Shown: positions 26,737 to 34,696 of the stretch, piece after piece | How positions within the stretch are numbered: the stretch's first letter is position 1 | How the letters are laid out: each line of letters begins with the position of its first letter | Assembly: GCF_011947285.1 (NCBI RefSeq) | Contig: NZ_JAAOZT010000004.1 | Coordinates: forward strand, 62,001 to 126,000 | Length of the DNA: 64,000 nucleotides | From: Glaciimonas immobilis | Lineage (GTDB): Bacteria; Pseudomonadota; Gammaproteobacteria; Burkholderiales; Burkholderiaceae_D | Reading direction: 5' to 3' | Notes under the pieces: model-generated | Told to the model about the DNA's origin: nothing | The model's database searches: none | What the model saw: only the letters and a program-made list of their open reading frames with translations | Translations under genes and position numbers: made by a program

Positions 26737-28827
26737 TTAATAAGCCGCAACCAGGGTCAGACGGAAAGATCGCGATTCAATAGGATGAAAATGGACGCCC
26801 AATGTCGATGCGCCAGCTGCCTCCGAGGATAAGCGTGACGGATAATAATAGTCAATCGCCGAGGCCTGGCGATTGGTCAGGTTATAGCCTTCAAGTTCTA
26901 CATGCATGTTCCGATTAATCTTGTACCCGATCCGGCCATTGAGTGTGGTTGTGCTGTTGGAACGAACGCTATTGTCTTCAATCAGAGGGCGGGGGCCGAA
27001 GTAGCGCAACTGTAACGCGCCAAAATAAGGGCCGACATGGTCTAAGGCCAATGCCACCGACGCTACCCCTTCAACGGCGCCCGGGATACGATTTCCGACC
27101 GGATCCGGGTCCCGAAAGTGCGCCCGGGCGAAAGCCAGGTCGGTATCTATGGTCAACCACTGCGTCACTTTGTAGTAATTGTTAAATTCAAACCCTACAC
27201 GCCGACTGGGCCGACTTGCTTGTGTCGTGCCAGCATCTCCGGAAAATAACAATTCTGACGCAAAATCCAGCCGATACAACGAGAATGAACTTTGCAGGCC
27301 GGGTATGATCTCTGTGCGCGCGCCGACTTCAAGTCCTTTGGAGCGCACAAGAGGTGGCACCCTAGCCGCAGGCGCGGCACTATTTTTAGGGTCTACCGTA
27401 ATCGTCGTGCCACGCGCGTCATTGCTGTGAAATCCTGCGCCAATGTTAAGGTAATACTCCGTCTTCGACCAAGGGCCAAAAATCATGCCTAGTTTCGGGC
27501 TGGCGATGCTGGAATGCACGTTTCCTGAATTCGCCGAGTTATCACTTTTTACATCGAAGCGGTAAACATCCTCGCGAATACCAACGACCGTTTTGAATTT
27601 CTCCGCCCAGGAAGTTTTGTTTTCGACATAAAATCCAGCGCTACTTTCAACTATATGATCCTCCCGCGTGGTCGAGAATCGTTGCCGCGCCACCGTGCTT
27701 AACAAGCCGTTGAAAATATTGTCATTTTGCAACTGTAGACCGATGGTAGTTTCCGACTCTTTTCCAAAGATAGGCGTTAAAAGCGCTTGGCTAGCATTAA
27801 AGCCCGTGGTCGTGCGCCGATCACGCTGGTTGAATTGGTCACCGTTGACAGGATTTTCCAAAAAATAGGTGAAATTTGAAAACAAATCCAGCTTGTTATG
27901 CAGAACGTACGCATTGATGTTGGTGGCTCCTTGCTCAGTCATTTGATGCCAGTCTGCCGACAGGCTGTATCGATGTGAAAGGCCGCCGTCGGTAGGGTCA
28001 ATCGCGTCAAACCGTCCTAATGTTCCTGCATCGACGGCACGTTTTGCAATTTGATCCGTTGCATTCCAGTGGCCGTGATATGCCATCGCGCTAATACCAA
28101 ATCCATTGGTTTTAGTTCCCTGGCTGTAGCGTAATACACCGTTTAATTTCTGGTAATCATCTGGGTGCGTGAACGGTCCGTCATTGTGAAATAGTTCAAG
28201 AGCGTAAAGTAGATTGCCGTAGCCGAACGCAGGAGAGTCGGCCAGCATGAGGCGCCGATAACCGTTTTGACCGAGGCCGACACTGGCGATACGGTGTTCC
28301 AGTTTATCCGCATAGACCACGCTAGCGGAACCGGCCGAGCTAAAATCGCCCTCCGAGGCATAATAGGGTCCTTTTTTGTAATCGAGCCTGGTGACGAGCT
28401 CCGGTATGAGAAAATTAAGGTCTGTCCACCCTTGCCCGTGGGCATGACTGCGTTGATTGACCAACATGCCATCCACCGTCGTCCTCAGATCTGTACCGTG
28501 ATCCAGATTAAATCCGCGCAGATAATATTGGTTGGCTTTACCTTCGCCGCTGTGTTGACTCACGATTAGTCCCGGCACCGCTTCTAGCGTTTCTCCGGGG
28601 CGGTAGACCGTTCTTGCTTCCAGTTGCTGCTGGGTTACCGTACCGGCGTTTGCAGAATCCGCTATGCCGATCTGACTTGTGCGCGAACTTTCGATGACGA
28701 TGCCATCCAGTACTTGGTCCGCCGCAAACACAGGGCCTAGCAGGCTCAACGACATCGTTCCCAGCACTGCGATGGACATCGAGAATCGCCAAAGAGCAGA
28801 AGGGTGTGCCTGGTTGTTTATTTTCAT
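26737..28827 (-). CDS. TonB-dependent outer-membrane receptor
   Basis: A 696-residue receptor with a signal peptide (cleavage near GPVFA-AD, residue 35), an N-terminal plug (VYRPGETLEAVPGLIVSQHSG, then YYLRGFNLDHGTDL, then VDYKKGP-type strand) and a 22-stranded barrel ending in the usual aromatic SRSFRLTLVAAY. It imports a ligand through the outer membrane with TonB energy. The His-rich HAHGQGW loop in the plug and conserved RGFNLDHGTD are seen in a subfamily of unknown ligand. It follows the gspGIJK cluster on the same strand after 470 nt that contain 10-nt direct repeats, so it may have its own promoter. The ligand (siderophore, metal or organic) is not determinable. Confidence 0.92.
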   Translation of the reverse strand: MKINNQAHPSALWRFSMSIAVLGTMSLSLLGPVFAADQVLDGIVIESSRTSQIGIADSANAGTVTQQQLEARTVYRPGETLEAVPGLIVSQHSGEGKANQYYLRGFNLDHGTDLRTTVDGMLVNQRSHAHGQGWTDLNFLIPELVTRLDYKKGPYYASEGDFSSAGSASVVYADKLEHRIASVGLGQNGYRRLMLADSPAFGYGNLLYALELFHNDGPFTHPDDYQKLNGVLRYSQGTKTNGFGISAMAYHGHWNATDQIAKRAVDAGTLGRFDAIDPTDGGLSHRYSLSADWHQMTEQGATNINAYVLHNKLDLFSNFTYFLENPVNGDQFNQRDRRTTTGFNASQALLTPIFGKESETTIGLQLQNDNIFNGLLSTVARQRFSTTREDHIVESSAGFYVENKTSWAEKFKTVVGIREDVYRFDVKSDNSANSGNVHSSIASPKLGMIFGPWSKTEYYLNIGAGFHSNDARGTTITVDPKNSAAPAARVPPLVRSKGLEVGARTEIIPGLQSSFSLYRLDFASELLFSGDAGTTQASRPSRRVGFEFNNYYKVTQWLTIDTDLAFARAHFRDPDPVGNRIPGAVEGVASVALALDHVGPYFGALQLRYFGPRPLIEDNSVRSNSTTTLNGRIGYKINRNMHVELEGYNLTNRQASAIDYYYPSRLSSEAAGASTLGVHFHPIESRSFRLTLVAAY

Positions 28828-29296
28828 GATGGCCTCAGAAGGACATTGAAGAACAAGTAGCGGAGAGACTAAAATTAACTTATTGAAAACGTTATTATAT
28901 TAACAATAAAGTATCATGAATTCCCCAAGGCTGATACTAAAACCAGATCACTTGGCAGCATTGAACCTTGTTGTGACACTTATCAACACTTATCGACACC
29001 TATCGACACCTATCGACACTTGCATGCAGTTTGTAGCCGAAGGGACTTTTTCCATGCGTTTTGGTCCATTTCGCATAGACGTTTTTTTGCGCCTGCTCGT
29101 GGGCCTTCCAGTCGATAGGCACGATGCTGTCTGGTCGGTAGCGGGGTCTTCGCGTTTGTTGCGTTGTCCTGCCACCTGCACCTGGGATGCGCCAGCAATT
29201 TTCCCAAAGCGCGCCACGTAACCGTGCGCCAATGTAAAACGGGTCGTGGTCCTGAAAGGTAATCGAATAAATGAGGTATGCAAAACCAGTTCCTCT
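28828..29296. other. intergenic region between gspK and the TonB receptor gene
   Basis: 470 nt with no convincing gene. It holds an AT-rich patch at 28870-28915 (TATAAT on the minus strand at 28894-28899) and four 10-nt direct repeats at 28976-29015, both placed for control of the receptor gene. Confidence 0.45.
28976..29015. repeat. four tandem 10-nt repeats (ACACYTATCG) upstream of the TonB receptor
   Basis: ACACTTATCA, ACACTTATCG, ACACCTATCG, ACACCTATCG in direct succession, about one helical turn each, some 150 nt ahead of the receptor start codon. The period suggests stacked binding sites on one face of the DNA, but no regulator is known. Confidence 0.75.
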
Positions 29297-30289
29297 TCAT
29301 TGTTCTCTTATCCACAAGATGCTGGTGCCGGTACGATTATTGGTGCGCTGTATGAGTGATACTGTATTAAGTGCAGCGCGGCCCAGACTAATTTTGCTGT
29401 TTACCAGAAAAAAGTTACTGGAAACCCCGACATTGGCCGTCACTGGGGATTGCGTGGCAAATAACTGTGTCACCCGCGCTAACACCTGTTGCATGTCTAC
29501 AAACGGTGTTCCTCGGCGACTAGAAACCAGAATTTGCGCGTCCGCCACTGATAGTTTTCCAAAGCACGCTGCCAGTACCTCAGCCGGGGCGGTATTAACA
29601 TTGATCGGCGTCGGAACCGGTAACACGACGACAAAATCCTTCACTTGACGCAGCATGTCTAGCGTAAAGTTGGGTAAAGACAGCAGATCGTCAGGCTGCA
29701 AAATAGGAAGTATCTCAACCTCGGCGTGCCGCGTTTGCTGTCCTGATGCTATCAAGGGTATGGTGACCGGTTGCCCGGCGGCGATAGCCTGCGCTACAAC
29801 TGTGGCCACACTGACAGGAACATGCAAGTTGTCCAGAAGGCGTTTAAAAATTTCCAGCTCCTCAGGATTAACGAGGCCATTGGCACTGAGATTATTCAGG
29901 TTGTAGCGTGATTGGGCATCAATGATATGACCGGAAAGGACAGCGCCACCGGCATCCACCACTTCGGCGCTGGATCGTCCGTCGTCAATATATTGGTCAA
30001 GGCGCGTGTCCACCAGCGGAGTAGCCCAGGGCTGGTCCAGATGATCCACCAGCGATTGGCGTCCGCCTGTGCGCAAAATCAGGCTAGCCCAATCCATCGC
30101 GCCACGCATTACCCAACTTTTTTGTAGTTGCATGCGCTGGTTTTCGATGGAGCGAATCTGCACTTGCTGTTGCCAGAACAGGCTGGCTACGATGGTGACT
30201 GCCAGCGTGGTCAGCAGCAAGGCGGTAACCACCGCTATACCACGCTGCGAAAAACGGGAGCAAAACGGGGGAACGGCAGATGCGCTCAT
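29297..30289 (-). CDS. gspK: type II secretion minor pseudopilin GspK
   Basis: A 330-residue GspK, the large pseudopilin at the tip of the type II secretion pseudopilus. The N-terminal QRGIAVVTALLLTTLAVTIV membrane helix with the Gly before the processed residue, and the RYNLNNL and NVNTAPAEVL segments of the GspK globular domain are visible. In this family the residue at mature position +5 is not Glu, as here. Its ATG overlaps the gspJ stop by 4 nt (ATGA), indicating coupling. It is the last gene of the pseudopilin group; no gspL, M, C, D, E or F follows. Confidence 0.92.
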   Translation of the reverse strand: MSASAVPPFCSRFSQRGIAVVTALLLTTLAVTIVASLFWQQQVQIRSIENQRMQLQKSWVMRGAMDWASLILRTGGRQSLVDHLDQPWATPLVDTRLDQYIDDGRSSAEVVDAGGAVLSGHIIDAQSRYNLNNLSANGLVNPEELEIFKRLLDNLHVPVSVATVVAQAIAAGQPVTIPLIASGQQTRHAEVEILPILQPDDLLSLPNFTLDMLRQVKDFVVVLPVPTPINVNTAPAEVLAACFGKLSVADAQILVSSRRGTPFVDMQQVLARVTQLFATQSPVTANVGVSSNFFLVNSKISLGRAALNTVSLIQRTNNRTGTSILWIREQ

Positions 30290-30984
30290 GTCGCGCCGAG
30301 CAAGAAAATTTTAACCATGCTGCCATCACGTCCGCGTGTTCGTAAATTGACTTCAAGTCCAGTCCATCGGTTAGCGCCTGGCCTGGGGTCCAGGCTAGCC
30401 CCTGCGGATGCTGCAGGTTGGCGCCAACCTAAACCGTCACTCCCCCACAATTGAAACTGCATAGCGGCGATATTCGATTGCAAGACCACAACCGTGTTCT
30501 GCGACACGTTATCGGTATTGTTGGTTGTGTCGCTAAGCGTTGCCTGCCACATCGCATCAAGCTCGTTTAAATTGCGGGTGGCGACGGACTCCTGGCGCGT
30601 CAGTACGCCATTGCGTAAGCGGTAATCGACTATTTGAACATGGCTTGGTGTCTGCTCGGCAAACACCAATCGCACCAGCAACAAGCGATCTTGGGCTGCG
30701 AGCAATGTAGGACGCGCCAATAGCGTATCGCCCGGTGCCAGTTGGGCACAGTCGCTTTGTAATTGCGCAAAGGTTAATTGCATAGCACGTGTTTGCTCCA
30801 TTTCTGTGACGAGCGCAACACGGGCGCGAACGATACCATCGAGTCCGCGCCAGCCCAGCACAGCAACCATCGCCAGTATGGTGATCGCAACGATTAATTC
30901 CACCAAGGTAAAACCACACGCTACGGATCGTAGATGGCACGGTCTGACTTCGACATGGAACTCATCAAGCTGCCTATTGCCCAT
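30286..30984 (-). CDS. gspJ: type II secretion minor pseudopilin GspJ
   Basis: A 232-residue minor pseudopilin. The prepilin signal is CGFTLVELIVAITILAMVAV with cleavage before Phe by the prepilin peptidase, and Glu at +5. Then comes the WRGLDGIVRAR helix and the GspJ-like LLARPTLLAAQDRLLLVRL and TRQESVATR strands. GspI, J and K form the tip complex of the pseudopilus. It overlaps gspI by 11 nt and gspK by 4 nt. The start could be later than MGNRQ because the leader of about 23 residues ahead of the Gly is long. Confidence 0.9.
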   Translation of the reverse strand: MGNRQLDEFHVEVRPCHLRSVACGFTLVELIVAITILAMVAVLGWRGLDGIVRARVALVTEMEQTRAMQLTFAQLQSDCAQLAPGDTLLARPTLLAAQDRLLLVRLVFAEQTPSHVQIVDYRLRNGVLTRQESVATRNLNELDAMWQATLSDTTNNTDNVSQNTVVVLQSNIAAMQFQLWGSDGLGWRQPAASAGASLDPRPGANRWTGLEVNLRTRGRDGSMVKIFLLGAT

Positions 30985-31360
30985 TGGGAACCACCTGCGT
31001 CAGATTGACGATGCGGCGGCGCTGTTTGGTAACATCGAATACTGAGACTTCAACCCGTCGGAAATACGGGTTCGGTGTGCCTGATACATACTCTTCGCAT
31101 ATGAGCTGCAACTCACCTTGCGAGCAACTGAAAGAACTATTCCCGATTGAAGGCCATTCGTGCCCCAGACGCAGTTGCGTTAATTTGTTTTCAGCTGACC
31201 AAGTAGCCATCATGGCAGCCCGCAGGGCAGTGCTGTTTTGCGTCAAGCTACCGACCGCACGCAGACTAGCGCCCAGAGATGTGGCGACAAGGACCAACGC
31301 CACCAGGACTTCCAAAAGGGTAAATCCTTTTCTAAAACTAAGCGCGCGCAGACTGGACAT
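30974..31360 (-). CDS. gspI: type II secretion minor pseudopilin GspI
   Basis: A 128-residue minor pseudopilin with the prepilin motif KGFTLLEVLVALVLVATS, cleavage before Phe, Glu at +5, followed by ASLRAVGSLTQNSTALRAAMMATWSAENKL, the usual GspI pattern. It has the paired late cysteines (SFSCSQGELQLICEE). Its ATG directly follows a TAA stop (TAA-ATG) of a 27-codon stretch that looks like a gspH remnant. It is co-transcribed with gspJ and gspK. Confidence 0.92.
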   Translation of the reverse strand: MSSLRALSFRKGFTLLEVLVALVLVATSLGASLRAVGSLTQNSTALRAAMMATWSAENKLTQLRLGHEWPSIGNSSFSCSQGELQLICEEYVSGTPNPYFRRVEVSVFDVTKQRRRIVNLTQVVPNGQ

Positions 31361-31444
31361 TTATTCGCCCCAAAAATGACCGATACCGTTAGCGCGGATA
31401 ATAACGCTGGTTTCACCGCTACCATTGTCGTTCGCACTCCGCGC
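31361..31444 (-). pseudogene. probable 3' remnant of gspH
   Basis: Between the gspG stop (31446) and the gspI ATG (31360), where gspH normally lies, 27 codons stay open and end in TAA directly against the gspI ATG: the string includes NDNGSGETSVII and RANGIGHFWGE. That resembles the last beta strands of GspH. No start codon or prepilin signal is left. I read it as what remains after deletion of most of gspH. The short length makes the identity tentative. Confidence 0.45.
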
Positions 31445-31445
31445 A

Positions 31446-31913
31446 TTACAGATCCCAGGAGCCAATATCCGCATCGATGCCCTCTCCCCCTGGACGACCA
31501 TCCGCACCGTACGTGAACACATCAATCTCGCCCTTGATGCCGGGCGACAAATATTGATACGGATTACCCCATGGGTCTTTAGGCAGCTTATCGATATAGC
31601 CGTTGGCTTTCCAGCCATTTGCAACAGGGCCAATAGTTGGTTTGTTAATCAAGGCCTGCAAGCCTTGTTCGGTAGTTGGATAGCGCTGGTTGTCGAGTTT
31701 GTACAGTTTCAGCGATGACATCAATGTCGCGATATCGGCGCGTGCAGCCATTACACGCGCATCGTCGGTCCGGCCCATCAATTTAGGCACCACCAGCGCC
31801 GCAAGAACGCCCATGATAACGACGACTACCATTATTTCAATCAGCGTAAAACCTCCCCGGAGATCAGAGCGAAGAGAATTATTACTCAGCAAATGTGCAT
31901 TCGGATCACGCAT
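31446..31913 (-). CDS. gspG: type II secretion major pseudopilin GspG
   Basis: A 155-residue major pseudopilin, the main subunit of the periplasmic pseudopilus. The signal GGFTLIEIMVVVVIMGVLAA has Glu at +5, followed by the LVVPKLMGR segment, the helix ARADIATLMSSLKLYKLDN, RYPTTEQGL and the calcium-loop C-terminus PWGNPYQYLSPG to GADGRPGGEGIDADIGSW. It is complete. It starts 24 nt after the HupE/UreJ-like gene, not after gspF as in a full gsp operon. Minor pseudopilin genes follow. Confidence 0.95.
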   Translation of the reverse strand: MRDPNAHLLSNNSLRSDLRGGFTLIEIMVVVVIMGVLAALVVPKLMGRTDDARVMAARADIATLMSSLKLYKLDNQRYPTTEQGLQALINKPTIGPVANGWKANGYIDKLPKDPWGNPYQYLSPGIKGEIDVFTYGADGRPGGEGIDADIGSWDL

Positions 31914-31937
31914 TTTATCTGCTCCCCCGATCGCTGC

Positions 31938-33077
31938 TTATGCAGAAACTGTAAAAATTCTCAGATCAAATAAGCGCTCTACGAGCCAAATCGTAGCAAT
32001 TAACACGATGAGACTAGAACCGAAAGAAAAAACGGCACTGCGATAAAACATCGTTCTGCGAATAGCATATGCCAAGGGCAAAAATACCGAAACAATGACA
32101 AGCTGTCCAATCTCAACACCGAGGTTAAACCCAACTAATGCCAGTAACAACGATGACTGTGGAAGTCCCAGATCTGTCAGCACACTGGCGAAACCAAATC
32201 CGTGAATCAATCCGAACGCAAACGCCACCATCCATCGCTTCCCTTGAAACAACGGGAACAGATTGTTAAGCGCGGCCAGTATCACTGATGCTGCAATCGC
32301 TGATTCGACCCAGCGCGACGGCAGCGATATCACCTGCAATGTCGCTAATGTGAGCGTGATTGAATGCGCTAACGTAAAAGCGGTAACGATTTTCAGCACT
32401 TCGACGAACGAAGCCTTGAAACTATCCGACGGGCGACGCTCCTTGTCGCCGAGCTTAAGCACGGCGGGTAACAGCAGTGATAACAAAAACAGAATGTGAT
32501 CGAAGCCATTCCAGATGTGCCAAATACCCGTCACCAGATAGTCGTGAAACTGTGCGAGCTTGCTGGCTTCACGTAACACCAGGGTCTGGTGAGGTGTATC
32601 CGGCGAAAAAATGGCGGTTGAGGTTTGACCACCAGACTGCAAGTTAAGTAAGCCACGATGCTGCGGATCGATGTCAAACAGGAGGCGATAATCAACATCA
32701 AGTTTTTCGATCTGCGCGCTACAACTTGCAGTAAAACGTAACACTAAATAAGCGCCATCGCTGTGCGTATCGATCAACTGCGGACCGCCCGCGATCAGAC
32801 ATTTGGTGCCAGCGTTGGAAAGCGTCAGGCGTCCCAATGCATAGGCTGCGATGTCGCGCTGACGGGCACGGATTTCACCCCATGTCAGCTCACCGTTGCC
32901 ATCCTGATCCAAACCGATGGCAAAATCAAGATCGCGTAGTGCGATATCCCACCGACCGTCAACTGTCTTATCGCTCACCATTAAGGTGAGATAGCTGTCA
33001 CTTGGCTTATGGGCGTGGGCAGTAGCGCAAAGCAATACAGTCGCTGCCAGCATAAGGGTAATTAAGAAGCGCTTCAT
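31938..33077 (-). CDS. HupE/UreJ_2-like membrane protein with N-terminal EF-hand-like loop
   Basis: A 379-residue protein, start at ATG 33077 (MKRFLITLM), 1 nt after the TPR gene stop. It has a signal peptide (ending CATAHA-HK), a periplasmic region of about 170 residues, then six or seven membrane helices with the family blocks GIWHIWNGFDHILFLL and FAFGLIHGFGFAS, whose histidines suggest metal handling. In the periplasmic part DQDGNGELTWGE fits a calcium-binding EF-hand loop exactly. HupE/UreJ relatives are linked to nickel or cobalt transport, but the longer UreJ_2 proteins have no settled function. It is between the TPR gene and gspG in one operon. Confidence 0.82.
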   Translation of the reverse strand: MKRFLITLMLAATVLLCATAHAHKPSDSYLTLMVSDKTVDGRWDIALRDLDFAIGLDQDGNGELTWGEIRARQRDIAAYALGRLTLSNAGTKCLIAGGPQLIDTHSDGAYLVLRFTASCSAQIEKLDVDYRLLFDIDPQHRGLLNLQSGGQTSTAIFSPDTPHQTLVLREASKLAQFHDYLVTGIWHIWNGFDHILFLLSLLLPAVLKLGDKERRPSDSFKASFVEVLKIVTAFTLAHSITLTLATLQVISLPSRWVESAIAASVILAALNNLFPLFQGKRWMVAFAFGLIHGFGFASVLTDLGLPQSSLLLALVGFNLGVEIGQLVIVSVFLPLAYAIRRTMFYRSAVFSFGSSLIVLIATIWLVERLFDLRIFTVSA

Positions 33078-33078
33078 T

Positions 33079-34254
33079 TCATGAACTCGCATTGACTTGG
33101 GCCACGAGCGCATTAATGACTTGATCCTCGAGCCTGGTCTTTTTTAGCCAATCGAGCACTGGTTCGGCCGCAGTCTTATTATTCGCAGCTAGCGCAGCTT
33201 CCAGAAATACGCGCACGTCGGCTGGCTCTTTTTGAATCGCCCAATTACGCTGCGCCAGTTTCAACGCTGACGGCGCGCGATGCATGAGCTGCAATTCAAA
33301 ACGTGACTGTTCACGCTGATGTACCGTGTCCATACGCAACATCGCCGCGGCGAAACGTGCATTAAGTACTGCGATCTGATCGGCGGCACGGTTGCCCGTT
33401 GACGCTAAAGCTAGCGTATAGCGCAGCAGCAACGCATCAACGCGCGTCTTATCTTTGAGCAAAGGGATCACCTCAGCGGCGCGGTGATGATCCAACAGAA
33501 AATCTGCATATGCGCCTAATAAATAACTGTCGGCATCGTCATAGGTTAACGCCGTTTTGAAATGTTTTTCTGCCGCTGAAAAATCACCTAGCCGTCCGGC
33601 CATTTCAGCAAGTAAAGTTACCACCCAAATCCTGATGCCGGGATCTACGTCCGTGGCGTTATCAAGCGTTGATTTAAGACGTAGGTAACTCTGACGGGCC
33701 TGTCCATTCAAACTAGAAACATTCGTCAGGCATGTAATGGTAATCAGCACAGGTGCTATTTCCCGTAACGCATTACAGCTCCGGGTGGCGCCCGAGTAGT
33801 CGCCCATCACCTGCAGCACCGTGGCCCGGGTTATCCATGCTTGCGCATTGCGCGGATCGGCCTTTACTACTGCGTCCAGATCAATTAGCGAGGCAGGGAA
33901 CTGATGTGTGCTTTGAAGTAAAGTGGCACGCAGGACACGCACTTCGGTCGGCGGATCGGCCTTGTTATACCAAGGCACGAGGGCCGCTTGGGCATAACCG
34001 AGATAGCGTGGATCTCCCTCGACACGCGACTGGGTGATATAACGACGGGCAAGCGTCAGTGCCAACGATATATCGCCGGGCGATGCAGCCAGACGACTAC
34101 GCAACGCTTTGAATTCAACCTGAGACGGATCAGTACTTCGCGGTAAATATTCAATCACTTCCGCGTCGCTAAGCGGAATATACGGCGCGCACAATGCTGG
34201 CAACCCAAAGCTTGCAAATAGTAATACCACCGCACGGGCCTTGAAAGATGTCAT
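33079..34254 (-). CDS. exported TPR-repeat protein
   Basis: A 391-residue protein from ATG 34254 (MTSFKARAVVLLFASF), with a signal peptide ending near GLPALCA. The mature part is helical with TPR-like units such as NAQAWITRATVLQVMGDYSGA, FSAAEKHFKTALTYDDADSY and a late PADVRVFLEAALAANNKTAAEP. It is probably periplasmic and binds another protein of the same operon. The open frame reaches 34347 with unrelated leader codons. It precedes the HupE-like gene by 1 nt and follows the lipoprotein gene by 160 nt. Specific function unknown. Confidence 0.75.
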   Translation of the reverse strand: MTSFKARAVVLLFASFGLPALCAPYIPLSDAEVIEYLPRSTDPSQVEFKALRSRLAASPGDISLALTLARRYITQSRVEGDPRYLGYAQAALVPWYNKADPPTEVRVLRATLLQSTHQFPASLIDLDAVVKADPRNAQAWITRATVLQVMGDYSGATRSCNALREIAPVLITITCLTNVSSLNGQARQSYLRLKSTLDNATDVDPGIRIWVVTLLAEMAGRLGDFSAAEKHFKTALTYDDADSYLLGAYADFLLDHHRAAEVIPLLKDKTRVDALLLRYTLALASTGNRAADQIAVLNARFAAAMLRMDTVHQREQSRFELQLMHRAPSALKLAQRNWAIQKEPADVRVFLEAALAANNKTAAEPVLDWLKKTRLEDQVINALVAQVNASS

Positions 34255-34414
34255 GGATATCCACGTTGCGCAAAAGGTCTTCAGACCCCCATTCGTTAAC
34301 CTCATAGCCATGGCAGAGGAGAAACCGCTGGCACAGCAAATCCTCACTGAAACGGGTCACCGCGACCTGACGCAATGAGGATTCGGCGTGCCTGCAGACT
34401 TGAAGTGACAACCT

Positions 34415-34684
34415 TTAAGTAAACGACAGCGGAGCAGTGTTATCCGGCGTAGTCGCCATAAGCGAATCAATAGAAGTTGGTTCGCTTACATCCGACGTCG
34501 TTGCGACGATTCCGTTGACGCTATCAATAAAGGCATCCTGCGCGGCGACCGGTTCGGCGCCATTATTCGCTCCGGTCAGGTCGACTGGCGCATGAAAATC
34601 ACCGCCGCCGCCGCCGCAACCACCCAAGAGCAGGGACAGGAGGAGCCCTGAACCAAGACCAAGCAAGATTTTTTTGGTAATCAT
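34415..34684 (-). CDS. small lipoprotein, 89 residues
   Basis: Begins MITKKILLGLGSGLLLSLLLGGC with lipobox LLGGC followed by five glycines, so lipidation of C23 is expected. The mature part of 67 residues is acidic and low in structure (many D, E, T, S, A). It lies 12 nt after the DUF4331 gene and before the TPR gene. I recognise no family. Poly-Gly after the lipid Cys is common in spacer-type outer-membrane lipoproteins. Confidence 0.75.
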   Translation of the reverse strand: MITKKILLGLGSGLLLSLLLGGCGGGGGDFHAPVDLTGANNGAEPVAAQDAFIDSVNGIVATTSDVSEPTSIDSLMATTPDNTAPLSFT

Positions 34685-34696
34685 GATGGCGGCTCC

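Noticed and set aside
31361-31633. 90-residue frame overlapping gspG
   Set aside because: Its upstream two thirds are gspG in another frame. Only the last 27 codons are of interest (gspH remnant).
29297-31913. A complete type II secretion operon
   Set aside because: Only gspG, I, J and K are present; gspC, D, E, F, L, M and N are not seen.
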